Source of the DNA: Bacteroides sp.
Lineage (GTDB): Bacteria > Bacteroidota > Bacteroidia > Bacteroidales > Bacteroidaceae
Length of the DNA: 15,172 nt
Direction: 5' to 3'
NCBI RefSeq assembly: GCF_030151085.1
Contig: NZ_JASLER010000057.1
Coordinates: 1 to 15,172 of the forward strand
Every line of letters starts with the position of its first letter. Within the stretch, counting starts at the first letter, position 1. A program made the position numbers and the translations under genes. Below the pieces are notes generated by a model. That model had not been told where the DNA came from, ran no database searches, and was given only the letters and a program-made list of their open reading frames with translations. Of the stretch, positions 5,742 to 13,593 are shown piece after piece.

Positions 5742-6323
5742 ATGGACAAAAAGAAAGTTGAACTACAAGTATTGAATATATCTAATAGCCAGGCGCAAGT
5801 TGGTGCATACGCCTTGGTATTGGCCGAAGTGGACGGAGAACGTCAACTTCCGGTAATCATTGGTGCTTCCGAAGCCCAAACAATGATTATCGAGTTAAAA
5901 GGTATCGTACCACCACGCCCATTGACTCATAATCTTTTTGCCTCCGTACTCGAGGTACTGCATGTAGAGCTATTGCGAGTGCTTATTTACAAAGTAGATA
6001 ACGGCGTTTTCTACTCTTATCTTTATATGAAAGCTGATGAAACCGTTCTTCGCATTGATGCCCGCACCAGCGATGCCGTAGCCCTTGCCATAAGAATGAG
6101 TGCGCCTATCTTTATTTATGAAGATATTCTGGAAACAGAATGCGTAAAAACCGGAGAGAGTGCCACCAGCATCATCAACCCTAATTTCGCTAATGACGGT
6201 TTAAAACAAGAAGATGCTTTGGACATTCTAAAAACAGCTCTGGAAAAAGCAGTGAAGGATGAAGACTATGAGCGTGCCGCCCTCCTGAGAGACCAGATAA
6301 ACCAACGTAAAAACAAACTATAA
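5742..6323 (+). CDS. Bifunctional nuclease (DUF151) domain protein with C-terminal UVR motif
   Basis: The 193-aa protein has an N-terminal DUF151/BFN domain (about residues 1-130). Conserved blocks are LPVIIGASEAQTM (36-48), PRPLTHNL (58-65) and DARTSDAVALA (106-116). A linker leads to a UvrB/UvrC-type UVR helical pair at about 160-190 (LEKAVKDEDYERAALLRDQI). Family knowledge: plant and bacterial BFN homologues show DNase/RNase activity, and the UVR motif usually mediates protein-protein contact. The physiological role in Bacteroides is not established. It is cytoplasmic, with no signal peptide. It lies 16 bp after nupG and 6 bp before rsmE, so co-transcription is very likely. Length and domain order are normal for Bacteroidetes members. 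Confidence 0.88.
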   Translation: MDKKKVELQVLNISNSQAQVGAYALVLAEVDGERQLPVIIGASEAQTMIIELKGIVPPRPLTHNLFASVLEVLHVELLRVLIYKVDNGVFYSYLYMKADETVLRIDARTSDAVALAIRMSAPIFIYEDILETECVKTGESATSIINPNFANDGLKQEDALDILKTALEKAVKDEDYERAALLRDQINQRKNKL

Positions 6324-6329
6324 CACCTT

Positions 6330-7028
6330 ATGCACGTATTCTACACACCTGATATACAAACCCAGCCCGAGTTACCCGAAGAGGAAGCTTCACATGCCGT
6401 ACGCGTCTTGCGTCTTCAGCCAGGCGATGAAGTGATGCTGACCGATGGTACAGGCAACTTCTATCGTGCAGAAATAAGCACCGCTTCCCATAAGCGCTGC
6501 CTCCTGAATATTATAGATACTATTCCGCAGGAACCTCTATGGAGTGGGCATCTGCACCTTGCTATGGCACCTACCAAAAATATGGATCGCACGGAATGGT
6601 TTGCCGAGAAAGCTACTGAAATAGGTTTCGACGAGCTGACATTCCTGAACTGCCGCTTCTCGGAACGTAAGGTTATCAAAACGGAACGTATTTCTAAAAT
6701 ACTGATTTCCGCCATCAAGCAATCGCTCAAAGCACGTCTGCCCAAGTTGAACAAGATGACGGACTTCAACAAATTTATCACACAACCTTTTAAAGGACAA
6801 AAGTTCATAGCTCACTGCTATGAAGGAGAAAAGCCTTTGCTGAAAGACATCGTCCGCAAAGGTGAAGATGCACTGGTACTTATTGGTCCCGAAGGCGATT
6901 TCAGCGAAGACGAGGTAAAGAAGGCTATAGAAAACGGCTTTACTCCTATTAGTCTGGGAAAATCAAGGTTGCGAACGGAAACAGCTGCACTAGTTGCCTG
7001 CCACCTCCTGAATTTACAAAATCAATAA
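6330..7028 (+). CDS. rsmE: 16S rRNA (uracil1498-N3)-methyltransferase
   Basis: The 232-aa protein has an N-terminal PUA-like RNA-binding domain (about 1-70, with EEEASHAVRVLRLQPGDEV) and a C-terminal SPOUT methyltransferase domain. Diagnostic motifs are KATEIGFDEL (94-103), SERKVIKTER (111-120), the SAM-binding LIGPEGDFSEDE (184-195) and LGKSRLRTETA (209-219), which contribute to the trefoil knot. It methylates N3 of U1498 in 16S rRNA of the 30S subunit using SAM, in the cytoplasm. Length is typical. The start at 6330 is 6 bp after the bfn stop, so translation may be coupled. All expected motifs are present. Confidence 0.93.
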   Translation: MHVFYTPDIQTQPELPEEEASHAVRVLRLQPGDEVMLTDGTGNFYRAEISTASHKRCLLNIIDTIPQEPLWSGHLHLAMAPTKNMDRTEWFAEKATEIGFDELTFLNCRFSERKVIKTERISKILISAIKQSLKARLPKLNKMTDFNKFITQPFKGQKFIAHCYEGEKPLLKDIVRKGEDALVLIGPEGDFSEDEVKKAIENGFTPISLGKSRLRTETAALVACHLLNLQNQ

Positions 7029-7051
7029 ACATTCATCAAAACAATAATGAT

Positions 7052-8602
7052 ATGAAAAAAAGTCTATTCTTCCGTCTTTCGGTACTTGCAGTGCTGATTG
7101 TATTTGTAAGCTCTTGCTCCCAAAAGGCAGAGTACACCAATGCCATTCCCGCCAACGCAACTCAGTTAGTGTCCATCAACCTGAAGTCATTGGCTGATAA
7201 ATCCGGCATCAACGATAAAGAAAACAAAGAAGCGTTGAAGAAACTGACAGATGCTATGAAGAGTGGTATGAATGCCGCTACCTTCCAGCAACTGGAATCT
7301 GTGATGAAAGATCCTTCCAAATCGGGTGTGGATGTAACCGCTCCGATTTATCTTTTCAGTGCTCCGACCTTTGACTATGCTACTGTAGTAGCCAAAGTAA
7401 GCAGTGAAGACGATCTCAAAAATTTCCTTGAAGTAGCACAGAAGGAACAAATAAGCAGTGCTATCGCAAGTGGCGACGGCTACAGCTATGTAACCATCGA
7501 AGGACAAGCCTTACTGGCATTCAACGCCAATACATTTATGATTGTGAACAGCAAAAATCCTGCTAATCTTGATAAAGTAAAAGAAGGGATCGCCGCCTTG
7601 CTGAAGCAAACTGAAGCAAACAGTATCATCAACAATCCTGCTTTCAAGAAGATGCAAAAAATGAAGGGAGATGTCAATATGTTCCTTTCGCCTTCCAGTC
7701 TGCTGGGTGCATATACCAAGCAAATGAACTACGGTCTGGCTAAGGACATCGACCTGAAAGACCTGATAATGCTGGGTAGTCTCTCCTTCGAAAAAGGCAA
7801 AATAGAAATGCAGATTGAGAACTTTACAGAGAATGCCGAACTGAAAGCAATGTTCGAAAAGCAAGTAAAAAGTACTTGTCCTATCGAAAACACGTTCCTG
7901 AAATATTTCCCGAAATCTACAGTAGCACTGCTCAGTGTAGGTATCAATGGCGAACAGATGTACAATTTGTTGCAGGAGAACGAACAATTCCGCAACGAGT
8001 TTTCGATCACAAAAGCTGCCGAGGTAAAGAATCTGTTCAGCACTTTCCAAAACGATCTCACCATCGGGCTTATCAACGTAACCATGAGCAATGCACCTTC
8101 TTTCCTTGCATACGCCAGTGTTAAAAGTAATGCCGCCCTGAAAGCTCTCTACGAAAAGAAGGCTGAACTGGGATTGAAAAAAGGAGAGGACATCGTGAAA
8201 CTAAGCGAAGATGAATATGTCTTCAAATCACGTGATATTAATATTTTCTTTGGTGTACGCGACAAGCAAATGTATGCCACCAATGATGAATTGCTGTACA
8301 AGAATATCTGCAAAACCGTTGATCCTTCACTCAAAGATACAAACTTTGCATCCGGATTGAAAGGCAAACGCTCTGCCTTCGTAATCAATGCAGAAGCTGT
8401 TCTCGAGTTGCCGCTCGTCAAAATGATGGCCGAATACGGCGGAGCTGAATATAACACCTATTATACTCTTGCCAACAATATTTCTTATCTCGAAGCAGTA
8501 GGTGAAGACAACAACGCCATTATCACCTTGCAATTGAAAGACAAGAATGTAAATGCACTAAAACAGATTGTAAACTTTATCAAGGAGTTTGCAGGAATGT
8601 AA
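7052..8602 (+). CDS. DUF4836 family lipoprotein
   Basis: The 516-aa product starts with a lipoprotein signal (MKKSLFFRLSVLAVLIVFVSSC). The lipobox is VSSC with Cys22 as the lipidated residue. The mature part begins SQKAEYTNAIPANATQLVSI; the AIPANATQLVSINLKSLA segment is characteristic of Bacteroidetes DUF4836 proteins. The rest alternates predicted strands and helices without membrane segments, so it should be anchored in the envelope and face the periplasm or exterior. Function is unknown for the family. It starts 23 bp after rsmE and is the last gene of the operon, followed by a long inverted repeat at 8606-8691. Length fits the family. Confidence 0.85.
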   Translation: MKKSLFFRLSVLAVLIVFVSSCSQKAEYTNAIPANATQLVSINLKSLADKSGINDKENKEALKKLTDAMKSGMNAATFQQLESVMKDPSKSGVDVTAPIYLFSAPTFDYATVVAKVSSEDDLKNFLEVAQKEQISSAIASGDGYSYVTIEGQALLAFNANTFMIVNSKNPANLDKVKEGIAALLKQTEANSIINNPAFKKMQKMKGDVNMFLSPSSLLGAYTKQMNYGLAKDIDLKDLIMLGSLSFEKGKIEMQIENFTENAELKAMFEKQVKSTCPIENTFLKYFPKSTVALLSVGINGEQMYNLLQENEQFRNEFSITKAAEVKNLFSTFQNDLTIGLINVTMSNAPSFLAYASVKSNAALKALYEKKAELGLKKGEDIVKLSEDEYVFKSRDINIFFGVRDKQMYATNDELLYKNICKTVDPSLKDTNFASGLKGKRSAFVINAEAVLELPLVKMMAEYGGAEYNTYYTLANNISYLEAVGEDNNAIITLQLKDKNVNALKQIVNFIKEFAGM

Positions 8603-8605
8603 AAA

Positions 8606-8691
8606 TAGTGATTAGTGGTTAGTGATTAGTGATTAATTGGCTGCGCAATTATGCCGCATAGTAATCACTAATCACTAATCATTAATCACTA
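8606..8691. repeat. Long inverted repeat built from GTGATTAGT-like iterations
   Basis: The left arm (8606-8635) and right arm (8662-8691) pair at 28 of 30 positions; the two mismatches would be G-T pairs. Each arm is itself made of iterated GTGATTAGT/ACTAATCAC words, so register shifts are possible. The 26-base loop contains TGCGCAATTATGC. It separates the DUF4836 gene from the ABC ATPase gene and may act as a bidirectional terminator or mRNA-end stabiliser. No strong T-tract follows the stem. Confidence 0.75.
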
Positions 8692-8712
8692 AACACTATT
8701 TACTATTTACAC

Positions 8713-9357
8713 ATGAACAGCATTCATCTCCAGCAGACCTTGCCTCAAGTTTTTGCTGACCGTGATGCCATCACTTCGGACGTATGGCATCAAGATATAT
8801 TATTCTGCAAAGGGAAACGTTACTTGATAGAAGCAGCTTCGGGTACCGGAAAATCTTCTCTTTGCAGTTTCATTTACGGCTATCGCCGTGATTACCAAGG
8901 TATCATTAATTTTGATGAACGAAATATTTGTTCACTCTCCATCAACGAATGGGTGGAAATACGCAAACACTCCCTCAGCATCCTATTCCAGGAACTACGT
9001 ATCTTCCCCGAACTTACTGCCTTCGAGAATGTACAGCTAAAGAACCGGCTCACCAATTATAAAAGGAAAAAGGATATCCTCGCCCTTTTCGAAGCTCTTG
9101 GTATCTCTGATAAAGTGAACGAGAAAGCTGCCAAACTTTCCTTTGGTCAACAACAACGGGTTGCCTTTATCCGCAGCCTTTGCCAGCCTTTCGACTTCAT
9201 TTTTCTAGATGAACCCGTCAGCCATCTGGATGATGAGAACGGAGCTATCATGAGTAGGATGCTTACAGAAGAAGTAGAGCGCCAAGGAGCAGGTATTATT
9301 GTGACTTCAATTGGAAAACATATAGAACTAGAATATGACTTTAGCTATAAGTTATAA
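8713..9357 (+). CDS. ABC transporter ATP-binding protein (LolD/FtsE-like), atypical H-loop
   Basis: The 214-aa protein is a single nucleotide-binding domain. Walker A is A-A-S-G-T-G-K-S-S at 41-49, with Ala in place of the usual first Gly. The Q-loop is Gln93 in LFQELRIFPELTAFENV, a pattern typical of the LolD/MacB/FtsE group. The signature is LSFGQQQR (142-149), and Walker B is FIFLDEP (162-168) with Glu167. Where the switch histidine is expected (VTHD), the sequence reads VTSIG, so His is replaced by Ser199. It should pair with the permease 17 bp downstream as a type VII-like ABC complex. This group acts on lipoproteins, cell-wall hydrolases or peptides; the substrate here is unknown. The start ATG follows a TTTAC-rich leader. 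Confidence 0.85.
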   Translation: MNSIHLQQTLPQVFADRDAITSDVWHQDILFCKGKRYLIEAASGTGKSSLCSFIYGYRRDYQGIINFDERNICSLSINEWVEIRKHSLSILFQELRIFPELTAFENVQLKNRLTNYKRKKDILALFEALGISDKVNEKAAKLSFGQQQRVAFIRSLCQPFDFIFLDEPVSHLDDENGAIMSRMLTEEVERQGAGIIVTSIGKHIELEYDFSYKL

Positions 9358-9374
9358 CTAACAACTACTATACA

Positions 9375-10589
9375 ATGAACAGACTTGTTTGGAAACTTCT
9401 TCGTCAACATATCAGCATCGGACAGCTAAGCGGCTTCTTTCTTGCCAATCTCTTCGGAATGATGATTGTATTGCTGAGTGTACAATTCTATCGCGATGTA
9501 CTCCCTATCTTTACAGAGGGAGACAGCTTTATGAAGAAAGATTATATTATTGCTACGAAAAAGATAAGTACCCTTGGCAGTTTTGCAGGTAAAAGTAATA
9601 CTTTTACGAATGATGAAATAAAAGAGTTGAAAAGTCAGCCTTTTACGAAAAGTGTAGGTGGCTTTACTCCTTCACTATTCAAGGTATCCGCAGGGCTAGG
9701 AATGCAAGAAGCAGGTATTCATCTCTCTACGGAGATGTTTTTTGAAGCTGTACCTGATGAATATGTAGACGTCAGCCTGGAGAAATGGCACTTCGATGAG
9801 AATACACATTCTATCCCTATTATCATTCCCCGCAATTACTTGAATCTTTATAACTTCGGTTTTGCACAAAGCCGCAGTCTGCCCAAACTTTCGGAAGGGT
9901 TAATGAGCTTGGTACAAATGGATATCATGATGCGAGGTAACGGACGGGTAGAGCAATACAAAGGGAATATTGTAGGTTTCTCCAACCGTCTGAACACAAT
10001 TCTTGTTCCTCAATCGTTCATGGACTGGGCTAATAAATCGTTTGCTCCCGACCAGGAAGCGCAGCCTTCCCGACTGATTGTAGAGGTCAATAACCCAACT
10101 GATACCAAAATAACCGATTACTTTCAGAAACATAACTACGAAACCGAAGGAGATAATTTGGATGCTGGCAAGACGACTTACTTTCTTCGCCTTATTACCG
10201 GTATCGTATTGGGAGTAGGTCTTTTCATCAGCATCCTTTCTTTCTATATATTGATGTTGAGTATCTTCCTGCTCCTTCAAAAAAACACCGTAAAATTGGA
10301 AAATTTACTGTTGCTAGGCTATAGTCCGACACGAGTAGCACTGCCTTACTATATTCTTACAGCAGGGCTGAATGTACTTGTTTTATTTCTTGCCATCGGA
10401 AGTGTGATGTGGATTCGCTCTTACTATACAGATGTAATCCAAGCTCTCTTCCCACAATTGGAAACGGGATCTTTATTACCTTGTATTATTATAGGTTGCA
10501 TACTGTTCCTTGCAGTCTCCTTGCTGAACATATTAACAATACGAAAGAAGATTATGAGTATATGGAAAGGACACGTGCATCAAAGTTGA
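9375..10589 (+). CDS. FtsX-like ABC transporter permease
   Basis: The 404-aa protein has one N-terminal membrane helix (about 17-39), a large extracytoplasmic domain (about 40-270) and three C-terminal helices (about 271-301, 322-347 and 366-388). This is the four-helix layout of FtsX/LolC/MacB permeases. LENLLLLGYSPTRVALPYY after helix 2 resembles the conserved cytoplasmic stretch (the R.iG.s...i pattern) of the family. It follows the ATPase by 17 bp and they surely form one complex, a homodimer of the permease with two ATPases. Family members export or extract molecules mechanically rather than import solutes; the substrate is unknown. The stop codon lies inside a perfect hairpin (10572-10597). 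Confidence 0.82.
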   Translation: MNRLVWKLLRQHISIGQLSGFFLANLFGMMIVLLSVQFYRDVLPIFTEGDSFMKKDYIIATKKISTLGSFAGKSNTFTNDEIKELKSQPFTKSVGGFTPSLFKVSAGLGMQEAGIHLSTEMFFEAVPDEYVDVSLEKWHFDENTHSIPIIIPRNYLNLYNFGFAQSRSLPKLSEGLMSLVQMDIMMRGNGRVEQYKGNIVGFSNRLNTILVPQSFMDWANKSFAPDQEAQPSRLIVEVNNPTDTKITDYFQKHNYETEGDNLDAGKTTYFLRLITGIVLGVGLFISILSFYILMLSIFLLLQKNTVKLENLLLLGYSPTRVALPYYILTAGLNVLVLFLAIGSVMWIRSYYTDVIQALFPQLETGSLLPCIIIGCILFLAVSLLNILTIRKKIMSIWKGHVHQS

Positions 10590-10597
10590 TGCACGTG
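10572..10597. terminator. Perfect 12-bp hairpin overlapping the permease stop codon
   Basis: CACGTGCATCAA (10572-10583) is the exact reverse complement of TTGATGCACGTG (10586-10597), with two bases between them. The TGA stop of the permease (10587-10589) lies in the second arm. Only CTTTC follows, so it is a weak intrinsic terminator at best. It ends 29 bp before the next gene and may limit read-through into it. Confidence 0.5.
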
Positions 10598-10626
10598 CTT
10601 TCAAAGAAAATGAGTAGAAACACAGC

Positions 10627-13467
10627 ATGAAAAAAGTCGTCTCCTTTTTGTTAACCATCCTATCAGCTTTATACTATAATCCTTGTTTTGCACAAGAGAT
10701 TATAGCCAAACCCATGCCTTTCTTCTCAGACCTGACTTCCAACGAAATTTGGGATATCTTCCAAGATAACACAGGTTATCTATGGATAGGCACATCCAAC
10801 GGAGTAGCCCGATACGACGGGTATCACCTCCAAACTTTCCGAAACGATTATCGTTCCCCTCACTTACTGACGGATAATCATATATCCGATTTTGCCGAAA
10901 ACGATGCATACGTATGGATCGGCACACGGAAAGGACTGAACTTATATGATAAGAAGACCTTACGGATGCAGCCTGTCACCGACAAAGAGCTTTGTCAAAA
11001 GAATATAGAATGCATTGTCTCTGCAAAGAACAGGCAAGTTTGGGTTGCTGCCGAAGGTGTTATCTACCGTTGCGACTCTCTTGGAAACGTCCTCCGGAAG
11101 TACCCCATGCGTGAAATCTTAAATATAAGAAGTACTTCTCCCGTCATCAACAGCATCTATGAAGACAAATCCGGTACTATATGGGCATTGCTGGGTGGAA
11201 ACGGAATCTGCAAATATGATATAAAGAAAGATACATTCACCTTCTTCCCGGGTATGATAGATATCGACTATTTCATCATGTTTCAGGATAAGAATGGAAG
11301 ATATTGGATTGGTTCTTGGGGAGATGGTTTTTGGAGGTTTCAACCCGATTCGAAGAAAGGAGAGTACTTCATCTCTTGCCCCATTATAAACCAAAAGAGC
11401 AAGAAGAGCGAAGAAATGGTATACAGTATTGTGCAAGACGACTCGTTCAACTATCTCTGGGTATTGTCGTACAATGAGTTGTATGCACTGGACGTAACGG
11501 ACGAACAGAAAATCATCCCCATAGATATAGAAGACAAAGTAGATACTCACAAGATGTACACCCGTATCACGAAGGATCGTGAAGGCAATTTGTGGTTAGG
11601 TTCATACGACATGGCCAATCTGGTCAGTTTCGACCATTCGGGCATTCGCCATTATTCGGTGCCGCAGCTCAAGAAAGACTTCGGCTGGGATACCAATATC
11701 CTACATTTGTGCATTGACGAGGAAGAGGTAGTTTGGCTCAGTCAGGATCGACTCGGTCTTTGCCTCTACAATCTGAAAAAGGATGAACTGATTTACGCCA
11801 ATCTTTCGGGGAAAATACAAGAAATCAATCTGATGATGAAATCGTATCGACGGATGGCGGTATGGATTAGTGACCGCAATCTACCTCACATCATGCGATT
11901 GGTTCGTCATGGCAATTCGCTGGTCACAGACTATGAATTAACGCTGAATTCCATCCAAAAGAACTGTGGAAGCGTCACCCAATTACTGGAAGATGCAGCA
12001 GCCAATCTGTGGGTAATGACCGAACACAACCTGTTCATAATACCTGCAAATCACAAGACTATCCTATGCAAGGCACTCGACCAAATAGATGTGTCCCATC
12101 TGTCAATGGATCAAGCAGGGAATATATGGGCCATTTCAACTTCAAACCATATCCTACGGTTGCAACTGGACGATGAGTTGCACATCCAGCAACAATCCGC
12201 CCCATTCTCCACTACCCCGGAAGAATCTGCCCAATTCTCGTGCATCGACTACGAAGGTTGTTTGTGGATCGCTTCTTCATCGGGACTTATCTTTAAGTCG
12301 GACAAAGGAAAAGACAAATTCAAGTTAGTATCGTTTGATGGAGCTTTGGACGACTGCACCATACTGAAAATGTTGATAGACAAGCAATATTTGTGGATTG
12401 TTACCAATAAGAAAATACTGAAATATAATCTTCGCACGGAAACATTCCTTGATTATGCCACGACCGACCCTAATATCAGAGTCCATCTATTCCGTGGACA
12501 AGCAGCTTGTTCCGACGGTGCAAGAGGTATCTATGCCGGAGGACACAACGGATTTATCCATATTGACGGCAAGGAAGAAACACTCCTGTATGCTACAGAG
12601 ACCACTCCCGAAGTAACTGACATCAGAGTAAATAATCAAAGTATCTTCTTTGAAAAAGAGCTGTCAAAGGAGAAAGAGGCATCAAGAAATACCATCCAAA
12701 AAGTATTCCTATCTCCTAATGAGCGCAATATAGAAATTTTCCTATCCTCCTTAGAATATGGTTTGCAGGAGAAAAAACGCATTGCCGTGATGCTGGAGGG
12801 AGTAGACAAAGACTGGGTTTATCTCAATGCGGACAAACATTCTGCTTTCTATAATAAGTTATCCAAAGGCACTTACAACTTCCGCATAAAATATGCCGAC
12901 GAAGCCAATAACTGGACCGAATGTGCTTCCCCGCTTGTCATTGTACAACTACCTTCCTGGTATGAAACCTGGGTGGCCTATACCATCTATTTTCTACTTG
13001 CCGCAGGTATGGCTTACTGGGCGCAACGCTATTACCTGAATCTGCTAAAGAAGAAAAATGCCATCAAACTAAAAGAAGAATTATCGCGCGTCATGGATCT
13101 TTCCACTCAGCCGAAAGCTGCCGATAAGAGATTCCTACAACAGATAGCAGATATAGTAGAAGCGCATTTGGAGGAAAGTGAGTTCGACCTTGACCGGCTA
13201 TCCAAAGAACTAAATATGTCCAAATCGACTTTGCATCGCAAGATGAAAGCAATAACCGGATTGACTCCGTTGGACTTCGTTCGAAATATAAAAATGAAGC
13301 AAGCTTGCCGGATGCTCACCGAGCATGAACTATCCATTTCTGAAATAGCATACTCATTAGGTTTCACCAATCCCAAGTATTTCACAAAATGTTTCAAAGA
13401 AGAGTTCGGAACAACCCCTACCGAATATCAATCTTCTCCTCATCCCATGGAAGAAAACAGGGGTTAA
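10627..13467 (+). CDS. Membrane-tethered sensor-regulator: Reg_prop/Y_Y_Y sensor fused directly to AraC-type HTH
   Basis: The 946-aa protein starts with a signal peptide (about 1-22, ending CFA). It continues with Reg_prop propeller repeats, clear at IWDIFQDNTGYLWIGTSNGV (41-60) and VWIGTRKGLNLYD (96-108) and recurring to about residue 650, then a Y_Y_Y domain (about 694-774). One membrane helix (about 782-803) leads to a short basic linker and an AraC-type DNA-binding domain (about 850-935), with both helix-turn-helix units visible (LDRLSKELNMSKSTLHRKM and ISEIAYSLGF). Classical hybrid two-component sensors of Bacteroides have the same ends but are roughly 1,300-1,400 aa, with histidine kinase and receiver domains between. 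Both are absent here without a frameshift. It probably senses a glycan fragment in the periplasm and binds DNA at the membrane. The GH2 gene downstream is the likely target. Confidence 0.88.
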   Translation: MKKVVSFLLTILSALYYNPCFAQEIIAKPMPFFSDLTSNEIWDIFQDNTGYLWIGTSNGVARYDGYHLQTFRNDYRSPHLLTDNHISDFAENDAYVWIGTRKGLNLYDKKTLRMQPVTDKELCQKNIECIVSAKNRQVWVAAEGVIYRCDSLGNVLRKYPMREILNIRSTSPVINSIYEDKSGTIWALLGGNGICKYDIKKDTFTFFPGMIDIDYFIMFQDKNGRYWIGSWGDGFWRFQPDSKKGEYFISCPIINQKSKKSEEMVYSIVQDDSFNYLWVLSYNELYALDVTDEQKIIPIDIEDKVDTHKMYTRITKDREGNLWLGSYDMANLVSFDHSGIRHYSVPQLKKDFGWDTNILHLCIDEEEVVWLSQDRLGLCLYNLKKDELIYANLSGKIQEINLMMKSYRRMAVWISDRNLPHIMRLVRHGNSLVTDYELTLNSIQKNCGSVTQLLEDAAANLWVMTEHNLFIIPANHKTILCKALDQIDVSHLSMDQAGNIWAISTSNHILRLQLDDELHIQQQSAPFSTTPEESAQFSCIDYEGCLWIASSSGLIFKSDKGKDKFKLVSFDGALDDCTILKMLIDKQYLWIVTNKKILKYNLRTETFLDYATTDPNIRVHLFRGQAACSDGARGIYAGGHNGFIHIDGKEETLLYATETTPEVTDIRVNNQSIFFEKELSKEKEASRNTIQKVFLSPNERNIEIFLSSLEYGLQEKKRIAVMLEGVDKDWVYLNADKHSAFYNKLSKGTYNFRIKYADEANNWTECASPLVIVQLPSWYETWVAYTIYFLLAAGMAYWAQRYYLNLLKKKNAIKLKEELSRVMDLSTQPKAADKRFLQQIADIVEAHLEESEFDLDRLSKELNMSKSTLHRKMKAITGLTPLDFVRNIKMKQACRMLTEHELSISEIAYSLGFTNPKYFTKCFKEEFGTTPTEYQSSPHPMEENRG

Positions 13468-13593
13468 AATCCTGTCAACAGGGTACCAAATCCTTGCATG
13501 ATATGATTTTGCCACTTTTATGCCGCTATTTACTCCCTTAAAAATGAGGGGTTAGCATTTTCTTTGTCCGTGTTTCATCAACAACTAATAAAC
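13468..13593 (+). promoter_or_regulatory. Intergenic control region upstream of the GH2 gene
   Basis: This 126-bp gap on the coding strand should hold the GH2 promoter and the binding site for the adjacent AraC-type regulator. A TTTG at 13508-13511 and a TATTTAC at 13528-13534 could be -33 and -7 elements, but the spacing is short and the second is imperfect. A small inverted repeat CCTGT-CA-ACAGG lies just after the regulator's stop codon. The start is preceded by ACTAATAAAC, a typical A-rich Bacteroides leader. Confidence 0.35.

Noticed and set aside
7511..8050. Minus-strand open frame (179 codons) within the DUF4836 gene, with overlapping ones nearby
   Set aside because: These are antisense to a well-supported lipoprotein gene, with Cys/Phe/His-rich translation typical of reversed Lys/Glu-rich coding sequence.
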